Positions 5,613-5,677 of a DNA stretch of 5,677 bases are shown here, one piece after another. Source of the stretch: Chloroflexota bacterium (lineage in GTDB: Bacteria > Chloroflexota > Dehalococcoidia > UBA1151); the NCBI GenBank assembly GCA_022561735.1, contig JADFQR010000097.1, positions 1-5,677 of the forward strand, read 5' to 3'. The translations under genes were made by a program, and so were the position numbers. Positions within the stretch are counted from its first letter, which is position 1; the number at the start of each line of letters is the position of its first letter. The notes below the pieces were generated by a model. The model had not been told where the DNA came from, ran no database searches, and worked only from the letters and a program-made list of their open reading frames with translations.

Positions 5613-5677
5613 ATGTGGCTTGATTCGTTGGTGATGCGGTTCGACTGGAGTGACGATGCCCTCAACAGTCTGTACGT
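5613..5677 (+). CDS. Possible start of a further gene, cut by window edge
   Basis: An open frame starts at ATG 5613 or, in the same frame, ATG 5634 and runs to the window edge. It reads MWLDSLV-MRFDWSDDALNSLY. It begins 23 (or 44) bases after the GIY-YIG stop on the same strand, so it could be cotranscribed. No convincing ribosome site is seen before either ATG, and at 14-21 residues no family can be named. I call it only because it is open and well placed. Confidence 0.3.
   Translation, partial: MWLDSLVMRFDWSDDALNSLY

Overview
This 5.7 kb piece is bacterial, compact and GC-rich: sampled coding lines run near 65% G+C. No rRNA, tRNA, CRISPR array or transposase gene is visible. The sugar- and acid-catabolism enzymes, the palindromic intergenic repeats and the style of the GIY-YIG protein would fit an uncultured Chloroflexota (for example the SAR202/Dehalococcoidia side) or a similar environmental lineage. 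That placement is an impression from protein style, not a measured result.

Layout. Positions 1-4617 hold six genes, all on the minus strand, so they are transcribed from right to left. In transcription order they are: a galactose-mutarotase-like (aldose 1-epimerase/DUF4432-type) protein (4617-3538); a small PD-(D/E)XK nuclease-like protein starting 7 nt after it (3530-3021); a 287-bp gap holding two adjacent perfect hairpins and a REP-like repeat (3020-2734); an aldo/keto reductase (2733-1729); an amidohydrolase_2-family TIM-barrel hydrolase whose start codon overlaps the reductase stop (TAATG); a five-helix YIP1-like membrane protein overlapping the hydrolase end by 8 nt; and, 82 bp further on, the first 108 codons of a SelA-like PLP-dependent enzyme that runs off the left edge.

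A 351-bp divergent region (4618-4968) with three tandem 15-bp repeats separates this block from a plus-strand gene. That gene (4969-5589) encodes a 206-aa protein with two Cys/His zinc-binding clusters fused to a C-terminal GIY-YIG nuclease domain. The last 44-65 bases may be the start of another plus-strand gene.

How it may work together. The reductase, hydrolase and YIP1 protein look translationally coupled and form one unit. With the mutarotase-like and SelA-like proteins they suggest uptake-independent processing of sugars, sugar acids or amino sugars; the substrate cannot be read from the sequence. The nuclease-like gene is clearly lower in G+C (about 45-58% in sampled lines), has no obvious metabolic link to its neighbours and is followed by repeats, so it looks like an acquired insertion. 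No complete new system is demonstrated. The most interesting items are this solitary nuclease, the zinc-finger/GIY-YIG fusion and the repeat elements.
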